A stretch of DNA of 64,000 nucleotides from assembly GCF_015291625.1 (NCBI RefSeq), contig NZ_CP030047.1:2170001-2234000 (forward strand). The letters run 5' to 3'. Positions 8,871-18,694 of the stretch are shown piece by piece. The position numbers and the translations under genes are program-made. Numbering within the stretch: the stretch's first letter is position 1; each line of letters opens with the position of its first letter. The notes beneath the pieces are model-generated. The model was given only the letters and a program-made list of their open reading frames with translations. It did no database searches and had not been told where the DNA came from. Origin of the DNA: Bradyrhizobium sp. CCBAU 53421. Lineage in GTDB: Bacteria; Pseudomonadota; Alphaproteobacteria; Rhizobiales; Xanthobacteraceae.

Positions 8871-9983
8871 ATGAGCTCTCGCGCGGCCGCCAAGACCAAA
8901 TCGACCGACCAGCAAGCCAGCCGCCCGGCGCGGCTGCTCGCCTGGTACGACCGGCATCGCCGGACGCTGCCGTGGCGCGCCGCGGCCGGGGAGCGGGCGG
9001 ATCCGTACCGCGTCTGGCTGTCGGAGATCATGCTGCAGCAGACCACGGTCAGGGCGGTCGGGCCCTATTTCGAGAAATTCCTGTCGCGTTGGCCAACCGT
9101 CACGGCGCTCGGCCGCGCCTCGCTCGACGACGTCTTAAGGATGTGGGCCGGGCTCGGCTATTATTCGCGGGCGCGCAACCTGCATGCCTGCGCAGTCGCG
9201 GTGCTGAGCGAGCATGGTGGGGTCTTTCCGGACACCGAGGAGGGCCTGCGCGCGCTGCCGGGCATCGGGCCCTACACCGCGGCGGCGATCGCCGCGATCG
9301 CGTTCGACCGCCGCACCATGCCGGTCGACGGCAATATCGAGCGCGTGGTCACCAGGCTCTACGCCATCGAGGAGGCGCTGCCGCAGGCCAAGCCGCTGAT
9401 CAAGGAGATGGCCGCGACATTGCTCGGCCCGTCCCGCGCCGGCGACGGGAACGCTCGCGCCGGCGACAGCGCCCAGGCGCTGATGGACCTCGGCGCCACG
9501 ATCTGCACGCCGAAGAAGCCGGCCTGCGCATTGTGTCCGCTGAATGACGATTGCGCGGCCCGCATCCGCGGCGACCAGGAGACGTTCCCGCGCAAGGCAC
9601 CGAAGAAGACCGGCACGCTCCGCCGCGGCGCCGCCTTCGTGGTGACGCGCGGCGACGAGCTTTTGGTGCGTTCGCGCCCGGACAAGGGCCTGCTCGGCGG
9701 CATGACCGAGGTGCCGGGCTCGCAATGGCTGGCCGGGCAGGCGGATGCTGCCGCGCTGGCACAGGCGCCGGAACTCAAGGGCGTCACGCGCTGGCACCGC
9801 AGGACCGGCGTCGTCACTCACGTGTTCACGCATTTTCCATTGGAGCTCGTGATCTACACCGCCAGCGTTCCAGCGCGGACCCGCGCGCCGGAGGGCATGC
9901 GCTGGGTGCCGGTGGCGACGCTGGACGGCGAGGCGTTTCCCAACGTGATGCGCAAGGCCATCGCGCACGGGCTGGATCTCTGA
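8871..9983 (+). CDS. mutY: A/G-specific adenine glycosylase MutY
   Basis: 370 aa. It removes A mispaired with 8-oxoG. The catalytic Glu is in SEIMLQQTTVRAVGPYF, the helix-hairpin-helix is LPGIGPYTAAAIAAIAF, and the catalytic Asp is in MPVDGNIERVV. The iron-sulfur loop has the canonical C-X6-C-X2-C-X5-C spacing (CTPKKPACALCPLNDDC). The C-terminal third (about 230-370) is the NUDIX-like 8-oxoG recognition domain. Complete and of usual length; divergent from the DUF721 gene. Confidence 0.97.
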   Translation: MSSRAAAKTKSTDQQASRPARLLAWYDRHRRTLPWRAAAGERADPYRVWLSEIMLQQTTVRAVGPYFEKFLSRWPTVTALGRASLDDVLRMWAGLGYYSRARNLHACAVAVLSEHGGVFPDTEEGLRALPGIGPYTAAAIAAIAFDRRTMPVDGNIERVVTRLYAIEEALPQAKPLIKEMAATLLGPSRAGDGNARAGDSAQALMDLGATICTPKKPACALCPLNDDCAARIRGDQETFPRKAPKKTGTLRRGAAFVVTRGDELLVRSRPDKGLLGGMTEVPGSQWLAGQADAAALAQAPELKGVTRWHRRTGVVTHVFTHFPLELVIYTASVPARTRAPEGMRWVPVATLDGEAFPNVMRKAIAHGLDL

Positions 9984-10000
9984 CGCCGGCTCATTTTTTT

Positions 10001-10048
10001 GAGCATGATCTCTTCGGAAAACCGGTTCCCATTTTTCCGGATCATGCG
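10001..10048. repeat. palindromic repeat, GCATGATC family
   Basis: GAGCATGATC ... GATCATGC arms with the TTCCGGAT/TCTTCGGAAAA interior; same family as 24069-24117. Confidence 0.75.
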
Positions 10049-10110
10049 CTGATCTGCTGACACCATGCTGGCAGCAGGTCTCGGTTACGACTTCCAAAAC
10101 GGAGGCCGCC

Positions 10111-10530
10111 ATGATCGCAACCGCACTCGACCGCATCCCGATGCCGCCAGTCGCAAAGCTGCTGGGTTGGCACGTGGCCGACGCACGCCCGCAGGACGGC
10201 TGGATCAGGATCGTGTTCGACGGCAAGCCGGACTTCTGCAATCCGGCCGGCTTCATCCAGGGTGGCATGCTGTCTTCGATGCTCGACGACACGATGGGCC
10301 CGGCGGTGTTCATCATGACCGAGGGCAGGCTGTTCACCACGACCATCACGATGACGGTGAATTTCCTGGCGCCGGCCAAGCCCGGGCCGATCACCGGCGA
10401 GGCGACCGTGACGCAGCTCGGCAAGACCATCGCCTTTGTCGAGGGCCGGCTGACCGCGGAAGACGGCACGTTGCTGGCGACGGCGAGCAGCAGCATCCGC
10501 CTGGTGGAGGCGGCGCGGGCGTTGCGGTAG
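10111..10530 (+). CDS. PaaI-family hotdog thioesterase
   Basis: 139 aa, a single hotdog domain. The region FCNPAGFIQGGMLSSMLDDTMGPAV corresponds to the catalytic helix segment of PaaI-like acyl-CoA thioesterases, and TMTVNFLAPAKPGPITGEA to the central strand. Predicted to hydrolyse aromatic or acyl-CoA thioesters in the cytosol; the substrate is unknown. ATG at 10111 follows GGAGGCC. It stands alone between two palindromic repeats. Confidence 0.88.
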   Translation: MIATALDRIPMPPVAKLLGWHVADARPQDGWIRIVFDGKPDFCNPAGFIQGGMLSSMLDDTMGPAVFIMTEGRLFTTTITMTVNFLAPAKPGPITGEATVTQLGKTIAFVEGRLTAEDGTLLATASSSIRLVEAARALR

Positions 10531-10554
10531 GGCCGCTTGCGCTCAAGCATGTCC

Positions 10555-10660
10555 CGTCACCCCTGAGGAGGCCGCGTAGCGGCCGTCTCGAAGGGTCGAC
10601 GGCCACCGGCCGGGCCGTGCACCCTTCGAGACGCCGCTTCGCGGCTCCTCAGGGTGACGG
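10555..10660. repeat. long palindromic repeat, CGTCACCCTGAGGAGG family
   Basis: A 106-base element with ends CGTCACCC.TGAGGAG / CTCCTCAGGGTGACG and an inner GTCTCGAAGGGT/ACCCTTCGAGAC pairing. A near-identical copy lies at 36875-36980. Confidence 0.8.
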
Positions 10661-10693
10661 AATCATAGAGCGGCGCTTTAATGCACGCAGCAG

Positions 10694-11962
10694 TTACGCA
10701 CCTGCCCGCCGCACGATTGGCGGCTTGGCGTTCAGTCCCTCGACCTGGAAGCCGGCGACGCGCTTGTAGTTGGCGGCGATGTCTTCCAGTTCCTGCTGCG
10801 ACAGCACCTCGGTGACGACGCCAAAGCCGTTGGGCGCGCGCTCCTCGACCAGCTGCATCACCTGCTCCGGGCCGTTGCGGCGGTTCAGCATTACGAGATC
10901 AGTGGTCGCCGGCCGCCGTTCGGCTTCATAGGCTGACAGCGCCGCCTGCGTCGGGCCATGTGCCAAAATCTCGCGCGTCAGCGTGCGCGCATCCAGAATC
11001 GCCTGCGAGGCGCCGTTGGAGCCGATCGGGTACATCGGATGCGCGGCGTCGCCCATCAGCGTGACGCGGCCGAAGGTCCATTGTGGGATCGGATCGCGAT
11101 CGACCAGCGGATATTCGTAGGCGTGCGGACAGTTCCGGATCAGCCCGGGCACATCGAGCCAGTCGAAATTCCAGCTCTCGAACCACGGCAGGAACTCGTC
11201 GAGTTTTGCCGTGCGGTTATAGTCCTCGCGGCGCCATTGATAGGTCGGCGGCATGTGGCGCTCGGCGACCCAGTTGATGTCGAACTTGCCGTCGGCGCCG
11301 GCCTCCTTCGAGATCGGATAGCAGACGAATTTCAGGCTCTCGTGGCCCGCCATGATCATGGTGCGGCCGGTCAGGAAGGCATTGCCGCGGGTGATGCCGC
11401 GCCACAGGATGCGGCCGTTCCAGATCGGCGGCCCTTCCTGCGGATAAAGCTTCTCGCGCACCGCCGAATGGATGCCGTCGGCGGCGATCAGCACCGCGCC
11501 GTCATAACTGCCGGCGGGCTTGCCGGTCGCCTTGTCGATGAAGTCGGCGCGTACGCCGCCCGTGGTCTCGGTCCAGCCGGTGAGGTGATGGCTGGTCAGG
11601 ATGTTCGCAGCGCCCAGCCGTTCGGTCGCGGCGTCGAGCAGCAGCTGCTGCAACCGGCCGCGATGGATTGAGAATTGCGGCCATTTATAGCCGGCCTCGA
11701 GCCCGCGCGGCTCGCTCCAAATCGGCTTGCCGTGCTTGGAGAAATAGGCGAGCTCGCGGGTGCGCACCGCGGATGCGTCGAGCACGTCGTGTAAGCCGAG
11801 CTCGATCAGTTCGCGCACCGCATGCGGCAGCACGTTGATGCCGACGCCGAGCGGCCTGAGCTCAGGCACGCTTTCGAACACGCGGCACGGCACGCCGATC
11901 TGGTGCAGGCTGAGCGCCAGCGTCAGCCCGCCAATTCCGCCACCTGCAATGAGCACAGTCAT
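10694..11962 (-). CDS. FAD-dependent aromatic-ring monooxygenase-like flavoprotein
   Basis: 422 aa, class A flavin monooxygenase fold. The N-terminal ADP-binding motif is LIAGGGIGGLTLALSLHQ, the DG-type motif is VLIAADGIHSAVREKL, and the second FAD motif is LMGDAAHPMYPIGSNGASQA. It resembles salicylate / 3-hydroxybenzoate hydroxylases (NAD(P)H-dependent hydroxylation of aromatic acids), but the substrate cannot be read from sequence. It is divergent from a GST gene with a 170-bp gap, which is at least compatible with xenobiotic or aromatic metabolism. Confidence 0.85.
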   Translation of the reverse strand: MTVLIAGGGIGGLTLALSLHQIGVPCRVFESVPELRPLGVGINVLPHAVRELIELGLHDVLDASAVRTRELAYFSKHGKPIWSEPRGLEAGYKWPQFSIHRGRLQQLLLDAATERLGAANILTSHHLTGWTETTGGVRADFIDKATGKPAGSYDGAVLIAADGIHSAVREKLYPQEGPPIWNGRILWRGITRGNAFLTGRTMIMAGHESLKFVCYPISKEAGADGKFDINWVAERHMPPTYQWRREDYNRTAKLDEFLPWFESWNFDWLDVPGLIRNCPHAYEYPLVDRDPIPQWTFGRVTLMGDAAHPMYPIGSNGASQAILDARTLTREILAHGPTQAALSAYEAERRPATTDLVMLNRRNGPEQVMQLVEERAPNGFGVVTEVLSQQELEDIAANYKRVAGFQVEGLNAKPPIVRRAGA

Positions 11963-12133
11963 GAGAAGCCTCCCGATTGGCCAAGGTCATCGCATGGCGG
12001 CCCCGCCGCGGGCAAGGTCCGCGGCACGGCGCGGGGTGGACGGCAAGGGGGGCTGCCGCTAACGTCCGCCGCATCTCATAACAAGCCAGGCCGGGTTCGC
12101 AACGAACCGACAAGGCCCGCAGAGGACAACGAC

Positions 12134-12754
12134 ATGCTCAAGCTCTACACCGCCCCCGGCACCTGCGCCCTCGCGTCCCACATCGCACTGGCCGAGGCCG
12201 GCGCGCCCTATTCGGTCGAGCGGCTCGATTTCAAGGTCAACCAGCAGAACAGCCCGGAATATCTGAAGATCAATCCGAAGGGCCGCGTGCCGTCGCTGGT
12301 GACCGATCGCGGCGTGCTGACGGAGACGCCGGCGATGCTGGCCTACATCGCGCAGACCTATCCGCAGGCCAAGCTCGCGCCGCTCGACGACGCCTTCGAA
12401 TTCGCCAGGATGCAGGCCTTCAATTCCTATCTCTGCTCGACGGTGCATGTCTGCCACGCCCACAAGATGCGCGGCGCGCGCTGGGCGACGCAGGAAACGT
12501 CGTTCGCCGACATGAAGGGGATGGTGCCGAAGACCATGGGCGCCTGCTTCAACCTGATCGAGCGCGACATGCTGAAGGGGCCGTGGGTGATGGGCGAGAA
12601 CTACACCGTGGGCGATGCTTATCTCTACACGCTCACGCTCTGGCTCGACGGCGACGGGGTCGACATCGCGACCTTGCCCAAGGTGAAGGCGCATCGCGCG
12701 GCGATGGAGCAGCGCCCTGCGGTGCAGAAGGTGCTGGCCGAGCAGAGGGTGTAG
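12134..12754 (+). CDS. glutathione S-transferase
   Basis: 206 aa. The N-terminal thioredoxin-like domain starts MLKLYTAPGTCALASHIAL; the Cys of PGTCALASH suggests a beta-class bacterial GST. NPKGRVPSLV contains the cis-Pro and LTETPAMLAYIA the gamma-glutamyl contact. The C-terminal helical domain covers about 85-206. ATG at 12134 follows AGAGGA; a longer in-frame extension to 11822 overlaps the divergent gene and was rejected. Cytosolic; electrophile substrate unknown. Confidence 0.9.
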   Translation: MLKLYTAPGTCALASHIALAEAGAPYSVERLDFKVNQQNSPEYLKINPKGRVPSLVTDRGVLTETPAMLAYIAQTYPQAKLAPLDDAFEFARMQAFNSYLCSTVHVCHAHKMRGARWATQETSFADMKGMVPKTMGACFNLIERDMLKGPWVMGENYTVGDAYLYTLTLWLDGDGVDIATLPKVKAHRAAMEQRPAVQKVLAEQRV

Positions 12755-12787
12755 GGCAGAGCGCTAAGCGGAAGCCAATAACTCGGT

Positions 12788-12910
12788 GTCGTCCCGGCGA
12801 AGGCCGGGACCCATAACCACAAATCTCAGTTGTGGCGCGACGCTGGGGCCACAGCCCTTCATATCCAATTCACAATTGGGGTTATGGGTCCCGGCCTTCG
12901 CCGGGACGAC
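12788..12910. repeat. palindromic repeat, GTCGTCCCGGCGAAGG family
   Basis: Arms GTCGTCCCGGCGAAGGCCGG and complement ending CCGGGACGAC, as at 2418-2536. Confidence 0.8.
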
Positions 12911-12929
12911 GTGTGGAGAGAGCGCGCCG

Positions 12930-13844
12930 TCATACCTTCCGCGTCTCCAGCTCCCGTCCAGTCTCCAGCATCAGCCGGCGTAGCCAGATCGAACCGGGAT
13001 CCATCTGGGCCCGGGTCGGATAGAACATGTGCTGCTCGTCGATCCCGGGATCGAGCGGCGGCGTCACCGTCAGCAGCGATAATTGTTTCGCCAGCGCGGC
13101 GATCAGCCGGCGCGGCACGAAGGCGACGAGGTCGGTGCGCGCGGTGACGTGCAGCGCCTCGATATAGCCCGGCACCACCAGCGCGATCCGCCGCTGGATG
13201 CCCTTGGTGCGCAGCCAGGTATCGATCAGATCCTCGTTGTGGCCGCGGATGATCACGGCGACATGGCGCGCAGCGAGGAACGCTTCGCGCTTCCTGAGCT
13301 TGCTGCCGACGGGATGGCCGCGCCGCACCGCGAGCGCATCGATGTCGGTGTAGAGGCGCTGGCGGTGAAAGCCCTTGAAGGAATTGCCGATCGAGATCAC
13401 GAGATCGATGGTGCGGGCGAAGTCCGGCGTGAAGATCGTGGAGCTCCGCCATGGCACGACGTCGATGGTGACGTTTGGCGCCAGCTGCGTCACCTTCTCC
13501 ATCAGCGGTGGCATCAACAGCTCGACCGCGAGGTCGGGCATCATCAGGCGGAAATGCCGCTCGCTGCGCGCGGGGTCGAAATCATCGGAGACGAACAGCG
13601 TGCGCACCTGGTCGAGCGCCTGTGCCAGTGGCGAACGCAGCGCCTGTGCCCGCGGCGTCAGCTCCATCCGCGCGCCGTTGCGCACCAGGAGCGGATCGCC
13701 GATCAGGTCGCGCAGCCGCTGCAATGCGTGGCTGGTCGCCGGCTGCGACAAATTGAGCCGCATCGCGGCGCGGCTGACATTGGCGTCGCGCAGCAGGGCG
13801 TCGAGCGCAACCAACAGATTGAGGTCAAGCGAATTCAAATTCAT
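12930..13844 (-). CDS. LysR-family transcriptional regulator
   Basis: 304 aa. The winged HTH is at about 5-65 (LDLNLLVALDALLRDANVSRAAMRLNLSQPATSHALQRLRDLI), followed by a two-lobed effector domain (about 90-300). The sequence is of the NodD/SyrM/LinR-like subgroup (MNLNSLDLNLL start). ATG at 13844 was preferred over the upstream start at 13901 because conserved homology begins there, although the Shine-Dalgarno is weak. It is divergent from an NTF2-like gene across about 150 AT-richer bases, so the neighbour is the likely target. Confidence 0.9.
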   Translation of the reverse strand: MNLNSLDLNLLVALDALLRDANVSRAAMRLNLSQPATSHALQRLRDLIGDPLLVRNGARMELTPRAQALRSPLAQALDQVRTLFVSDDFDPARSERHFRLMMPDLAVELLMPPLMEKVTQLAPNVTIDVVPWRSSTIFTPDFARTIDLVISIGNSFKGFHRQRLYTDIDALAVRRGHPVGSKLRKREAFLAARHVAVIIRGHNEDLIDTWLRTKGIQRRIALVVPGYIEALHVTARTDLVAFVPRRLIAALAKQLSLLTVTPPLDPGIDEQHMFYPTRAQMDPGSIWLRRLMLETGRELETRKV

Positions 13845-13996
13845 CAGGTGAATATATATCATACCACATATCGATTGGAAGAATGTGGATTGGAGCCGCA
13901 TGGTTGGCAGGTAAGGCGTTTTGACGCGAAGCGGTTACCGGTTCGCGTGAGCAAGCGCCTGACGTCAGAGCCAACCCAATCGCAAGGAGACGCGCC

Positions 13997-14440
13997 ATGA
14001 GCGCAGCCGACAACAAGAAACTGGTGCAGGAGATATTCGTGGTCGCGAGCAATCCCGATCCCGCGGTGCGCGAGAAATCGCTGTTCATGACGACGCTTGC
14101 CGACGATGCAACCTGGACCGTGACCGGGCAATATTCCTGGTCGCGCACCTTCACCGGCAAGCAGTCGATCATGAACGATCTGCATGGGCACGTCCGCTCC
14201 CGGCTGGTGGAACGGACCCGCACCGTCGCTCATCGCATCATCGCCGACGGCGATATCGTCGTGGTCGAGGCCAAGGGCAATAACCTGACCAAGGAAGGCC
14301 AGCGTTACGACAACGACTACTGCCTGGTGTTCCGCTTCGACGGCGGCCGGATCAAGGAGGTGCGGGAATATTGCGATTCGGTGCTGACCGAGAAGGCGCT
14401 CGGCCCGTTTCCGGCGGCCGCGGTTCGCGCGGCGGGTTGA
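13997..14440 (+). CDS. NTF2-like / SnoaL-like family protein
   Basis: 147 aa, single cone-shaped alpha+beta barrel domain: an N-terminal helix (NKKLVQEIFVVA), then strands containing DDATWTVTGQYSWSRTFTGK and the C-terminal CLVFRFDGGRIKEVREYCD. Such domains serve as isomerases, hydrolases or ligand binders; no catalytic assignment is possible. ATG follows AGGAGACGCGCC. Divergent from the LysR gene and 7 bases upstream of the DUF1127 micro-gene. Confidence 0.85.
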   Translation: MSAADNKKLVQEIFVVASNPDPAVREKSLFMTTLADDATWTVTGQYSWSRTFTGKQSIMNDLHGHVRSRLVERTRTVAHRIIADGDIVVVEAKGNNLTKEGQRYDNDYCLVFRFDGGRIKEVREYCDSVLTEKALGPFPAAAVRAAG

Positions 14441-14447
14441 AGCGCTG

Positions 14448-14615
14448 ATGGCCGCGGCAGCGCTGGCCTCGATCCGGCGATGGCGTGAGGACCGGCGCGC
14501 ATGGCGGCAACTCGCTGCCATGCACGAACGCGAACTGCAAGACATCGGCCTCTGCCGCGCCGACATCTGCCATCGTGACCGGGATGGCGCGCGCAGGCCG
14601 TACTGGCCGCCGTAA
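14448..14615 (+). CDS. DUF1127 small protein
   Basis: A 55-aa Arg/Trp-rich protein. IRRWREDRRAWRQLAAMHER and ELQDIGLCRADICHR form the DUF1127 (YjiS-like) signature, normally ending with the conserved LxDIGLxRxxI helix. Family members are small basic proteins linked to RNA turnover or phosphate and carbon adaptation in alphaproteobacteria. It starts 7 bases after the NTF2-like stop, so it is probably cotranscribed. Confidence 0.8.
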   Translation: MAAAALASIRRWREDRRAWRQLAAMHERELQDIGLCRADICHRDRDGARRPYWPP

Positions 14616-14685
14616 GATGCGATGCGAAATGCACAAGGTGGGCAACGCGCAAGCGTGCCCACCCTGTGTCGCGTTGAGTGATGGC

Positions 14686-15372
14686 TTACGCCACCTTGGA
14701 CTTGAGGTGGCCGAACATGATGTTGCGGGCCGCGTCGTCCATCTCGGCCTTGAAGGTGTGCTTGTCCTTCAGCGCGATCGCGCGCGCCGCTGCCGGGCGC
14801 GCCGAAATCTCGTCGACCAGCCGCTTCACGTTCGGATACTTCGCGTAGCCTTCCTCGCCGAGGATGAACGGCGCCATCCGCGCCCAGCCCCAGAACGCCA
14901 TGTCGACGATCGTGTAGCTGTCGCCGACCATGTAGCGCGATTTCGCCAGATGATCGTCGAGGATCTTGTAGTGGCGATGCGCCTCGTACTGGTAGCGGTT
15001 GTTGGCGTAGTCGAGGTCCTTCGGCGCGAAATGCTTGAAGTGCACCGCCTGGCCGGAATATGGGCCGAGGCCGGTCGCGATGAACATCAGCCAGGACAGC
15101 GTCGCGGCGCGGTTGGCCGGAGTGTTGGCGGGCAGGAATTTGCCGTTCTCCTCGGCAAGGTAGAGCAGGATGGCGTTGCTATCGAACACCAGCACGCCGT
15201 CATCGTCGATCGCCGGGACCTTGCCGTTCGGGTTGACCTTCAAAAATTCCGGCGCGAACTGCTCGCCCTTGCGGGTGTCGACCGGGATCGCCTCGAACGG
15301 CAGGCCGGATTCTTCCAGGAACAGCGCGACCTTGTTCGGGTTCGGCGCACCGTTGAAATAGAATTTGATCAT
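14686..15372 (-). CDS. glutathione S-transferase, YfcG/Ure2-like
   Basis: 228 aa. The N-terminal thioredoxin domain reads KFYFNGAPNPNKVALFLEES; the Asn-rich start and VNPNGKVPAIDDDGVLVFDSNAIL resemble the nu/Ure2p-like GSTs (YfcG), which have disulfide reductase activity. The helical C-terminal domain covers 90-228. Cytosolic. Convergent with the DUF1127 gene, 71 bases away. The class assignment is by motif resemblance only. Confidence 0.88.
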   Translation of the reverse strand: MIKFYFNGAPNPNKVALFLEESGLPFEAIPVDTRKGEQFAPEFLKVNPNGKVPAIDDDGVLVFDSNAILLYLAEENGKFLPANTPANRAATLSWLMFIATGLGPYSGQAVHFKHFAPKDLDYANNRYQYEAHRHYKILDDHLAKSRYMVGDSYTIVDMAFWGWARMAPFILGEEGYAKYPNVKRLVDEISARPAAARAIALKDKHTFKAEMDDAARNIMFGHLKSKVA

Positions 15373-15508
15373 GAAGGGACTCCCTTGGTTCTTGTAACCG
15401 CGAGATCGGGACGCGGCGGGGGAAGGCCGCAGACCGGCTCCTCTTGCGCAAATTTCGCTGCGCTGCGCAAGCGACGAGTTTGTGAATCAGGGTCGCGTGG
15501 CGCGCTGG

Positions 15509-15835
15509 TCAGCCGGCCCAGAAGAAGCCCAGGATACCCGCGACGACCAGCGCAAGTCCCGCGACCTCCAGCACGGCGGCGGAGCGGATCGCAGCATGCA
15601 GGTTGGAAAGCTGCGTCGCGCGCTCGGAGCCGCGGGCATAGCCGTGCACGATGACCTCTTCATTGAACTCGCCATGCGCCTCGAGGCCGAGCGTCAGCCC
15701 GACGCAGATCAGCAGGATGCCGAAAATGATCAGGCCGAAGAATCCGAGCAGGCCGATCAGCAGCATCGGAAACATGCCGAGCAGGAAGACCGGCAGCAGC
15801 GGCACCAGCAGCAAGGTCTCGGATTGTCTTCGCAT
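15509..15835 (-). CDS. small hypothetical membrane protein
   Basis: 108 aa with two hydrophobic blocks: about 8-48 (LLLVPLLPVFLLGMFPMLL then LIGLLGFFGLIIFGILLICV, probably two helices) and 88-105. A charged loop (EFNEEVIVHGYARGSERATQ) lies between. Not recognised as a named family. It sits between a GST and ccrM; codon usage and G+C match the neighbours. Confidence 0.6.
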   Translation of the reverse strand: MRRQSETLLLVPLLPVFLLGMFPMLLIGLLGFFGLIIFGILLICVGLTLGLEAHGEFNEEVIVHGYARGSERATQLSNLHAAIRSAAVLEVAGLALVVAGILGFFWAG

Positions 15836-15920
15836 CGGGCGACCAATCGAAACGGCAAGTGACGGAGGTCAATGTAGGCCCGAGGCCGCGGCGCAACAAG
15901 GCGGCCTGCGTTCAAGACGG

Positions 15921-16039
15921 CGTCATCCTCGTCATCCTCGTCATCCCCGATGCGCAATTGCGCATCTGTGGGCGCCGCGAAGCGGCGAGCGCGGCCCAAT
16001 GGATTCCGGGCTCTCGCTTCGCGAGCCCGCGGAATGACG
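15921..16039. repeat. intergenic palindromic repeat region
   Basis: CGTCATCC is repeated three times in tandem, then TGCGCAATTGCGCA and a TGGATTCCGGGCTC ... CCCGCGGAATGACG element, related to those at 19289-19350 and 31900-31973. Confidence 0.65.
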
Positions 16040-16059
16040 AGAAAGATCAGTCGGCTTGC

Positions 16060-17212
<1,153 letters not shown>

Positions 17213-17303
17213 AGGCGACGCTGTCGGCGACGCGGGACTAAACAACCGACTGGCGTCACATTGACCCGGCAAAGTAAAAATCGACTTAATTGGAAATGTT
17301 CAT

Positions 17304-17327
17304 GCAAAAGATTGCAGCATCTTTTGC
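17304..17327. promoter_or_regulatory. perfect 24-base inverted repeat
   Basis: GCAAAAGAT-TGCAGC-ATCTTTTGC, a perfect 9-base-arm palindrome in the 380-bp gap between ccrM and the zinc metallopeptidase. It is 111 bases from ccrM and about 248 from the peptidase start. It could be an operator or hairpin; no regulator is assigned. Nothing else recognisable fills the gap. Confidence 0.45.
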
Positions 17328-17574
17328 GTGGCATGGCGCAGTGTGGTCGGCGTTGTGCTGCAACATCAGCGCGTTCGGCGAAAAATTTTGCGGATCATCA
17401 AACCGGCACGATTCGGCCGGTAGATTTGCCGTCATATGCAGCCGTTCGCACCGCAGCGGATGCGCGTCTACGGGCTAGGCAATTTTTGCCGGGCAGGATA
17501 TTGATTAACAGAATGGAAATTTTAGGTTGGTGTGTCCCGCATTGGGGCGCCGACTGGAATGAAGGGAAACCGCC

Positions 17575-18513
17575 ATGCGCTATGATGATTTCCGCCGCAG
17601 CGACGACATCGAAGACCGTCGCGACGAAGGCGGAATGGGCGGAGGCGGTGGTGGCGGCTTCGGCATTCCGATGGGCGGCGGTGGCGGGCTCGGCATCGGC
17701 ACCATCATCGTGCTCGGCCTGCTCGGTTATGCCTTCGGCATCGACCCGCGCATCTTGATCGGCGGCGCCGAGATTCTCACCGGCGGTGGCCAGGCGCCGA
17801 CCTATCAGACCGATCGGCAGTCGTCGGGCGGGCAGGCCAAGCGCGGCGCGCCCACCGACGAGATGGGCAGCATGATATCAGGCATACTCGGCGAGATCGA
17901 CGATCGCTGGAGCGAGATATTCCAGGCCTCGGGCCAGACCTACACCGGTCCGAAGATCGTGCTGTTCCGCAACGCCACCAATGGCGGGCGCTGCGGCATG
18001 GCGCAGTCGGCGATGGGACCGTTCTACTGCCCGCCGGACAAGACCATCTTCCTCGACACCGGCTTCTTCCGCGAAGTCGAGACACGCTTCCGCGGCTGCT
18101 CGGGCAACGCCTGCAAATTCACCGCGGCCTATATCATCGCGCATGAAGCCGGCCATCACATCCAGAATCTGCTCGGCATCATCCCGCGCGTGAACCGGTT
18201 GCAGCAGCAGGCCGGCAGCAAGGCCGAGGCCAATGCGCTGCAGGTCAAGGTCGAGCTGCAGGCCGATTGTCTCTCCGGCGTCTGGGTCAACCGCGAGGAG
18301 AAGAAGCGGCCGGGCTTCCTCGAGGCTGGCGACATCGACGCCGCGCTGACCACCGCAAACGCGATCGGCGACGACACGCTGCAACGGCAAGCGACGGGCA
18401 GGGTGGTGCCTGACTCCTTCACCCACGGCTCCGCCGCGCAGCGCAAGCAATGGTTCATGACCGGCTACCAGCAGGGCACCGTGCAGGCCTGCAACACGTT
18501 CGGTGGCGGCTAA
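17575..18513 (+). CDS. putative neutral zinc metallopeptidase, YpfJ family
   Basis: 312 aa. A Gly-rich cytosolic N-terminus (GGGGGGGFGIPMGGGGG) precedes one membrane helix (about 42-60). The peptidase-like domain carries HEAGHHIQNLLG (zinc-binding HExxH), preceded by AYIIA. The downstream VELQADCLSGVW Glu/Asp is the likely third ligand. The family (zinc_peptidase, formerly KPN_02809) is annotated as neutral zinc metallopeptidase, but its substrate is not established. Start ATG follows AAGGGAAACCGCC. Confidence 0.9.
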   Translation: MRYDDFRRSDDIEDRRDEGGMGGGGGGGFGIPMGGGGGLGIGTIIVLGLLGYAFGIDPRILIGGAEILTGGGQAPTYQTDRQSSGGQAKRGAPTDEMGSMISGILGEIDDRWSEIFQASGQTYTGPKIVLFRNATNGGRCGMAQSAMGPFYCPPDKTIFLDTGFFREVETRFRGCSGNACKFTAAYIIAHEAGHHIQNLLGIIPRVNRLQQQAGSKAEANALQVKVELQADCLSGVWVNREEKKRPGFLEAGDIDAALTTANAIGDDTLQRQATGRVVPDSFTHGSAAQRKQWFMTGYQQGTVQACNTFGGG

Positions 18514-18556
18514 CCGCGTTGATTGATCGCCGGGGCGTAGCCGCAGTTCTCGGTTC

Positions 18557-18678
18557 ACCTCTCCCGCTTGCGGGGGAGGTCGCATCGCATCGAAGATGCG
18601 ATGCGGGTGGGGGCTCTCTCCACTATATGACTTGCGGTGACACCCCCACCCCAACCCTCCCCCGCAAGCGGGAGAGGG
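18557..18678. repeat. palindromic repeat, CCTCTCCCGCTTGCGGG family
   Basis: Arms CCTCTCCCGCTTGCGGG and CCCGCAAGCGGGAGAGG flank an inner GCATCGCATC/GATGCGATGC hairpin. It runs to within 17 bases of the chosen moaB start. Confidence 0.75.
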
Positions 18679-18694
18679 AGTGAGAGAGCAGGCC

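Noticed and set aside
11822..12754. Longer start for the first GST at 11822
   Set aside because: It crosses the start of the divergent monooxygenase; the thioredoxin fold begins at 12134.
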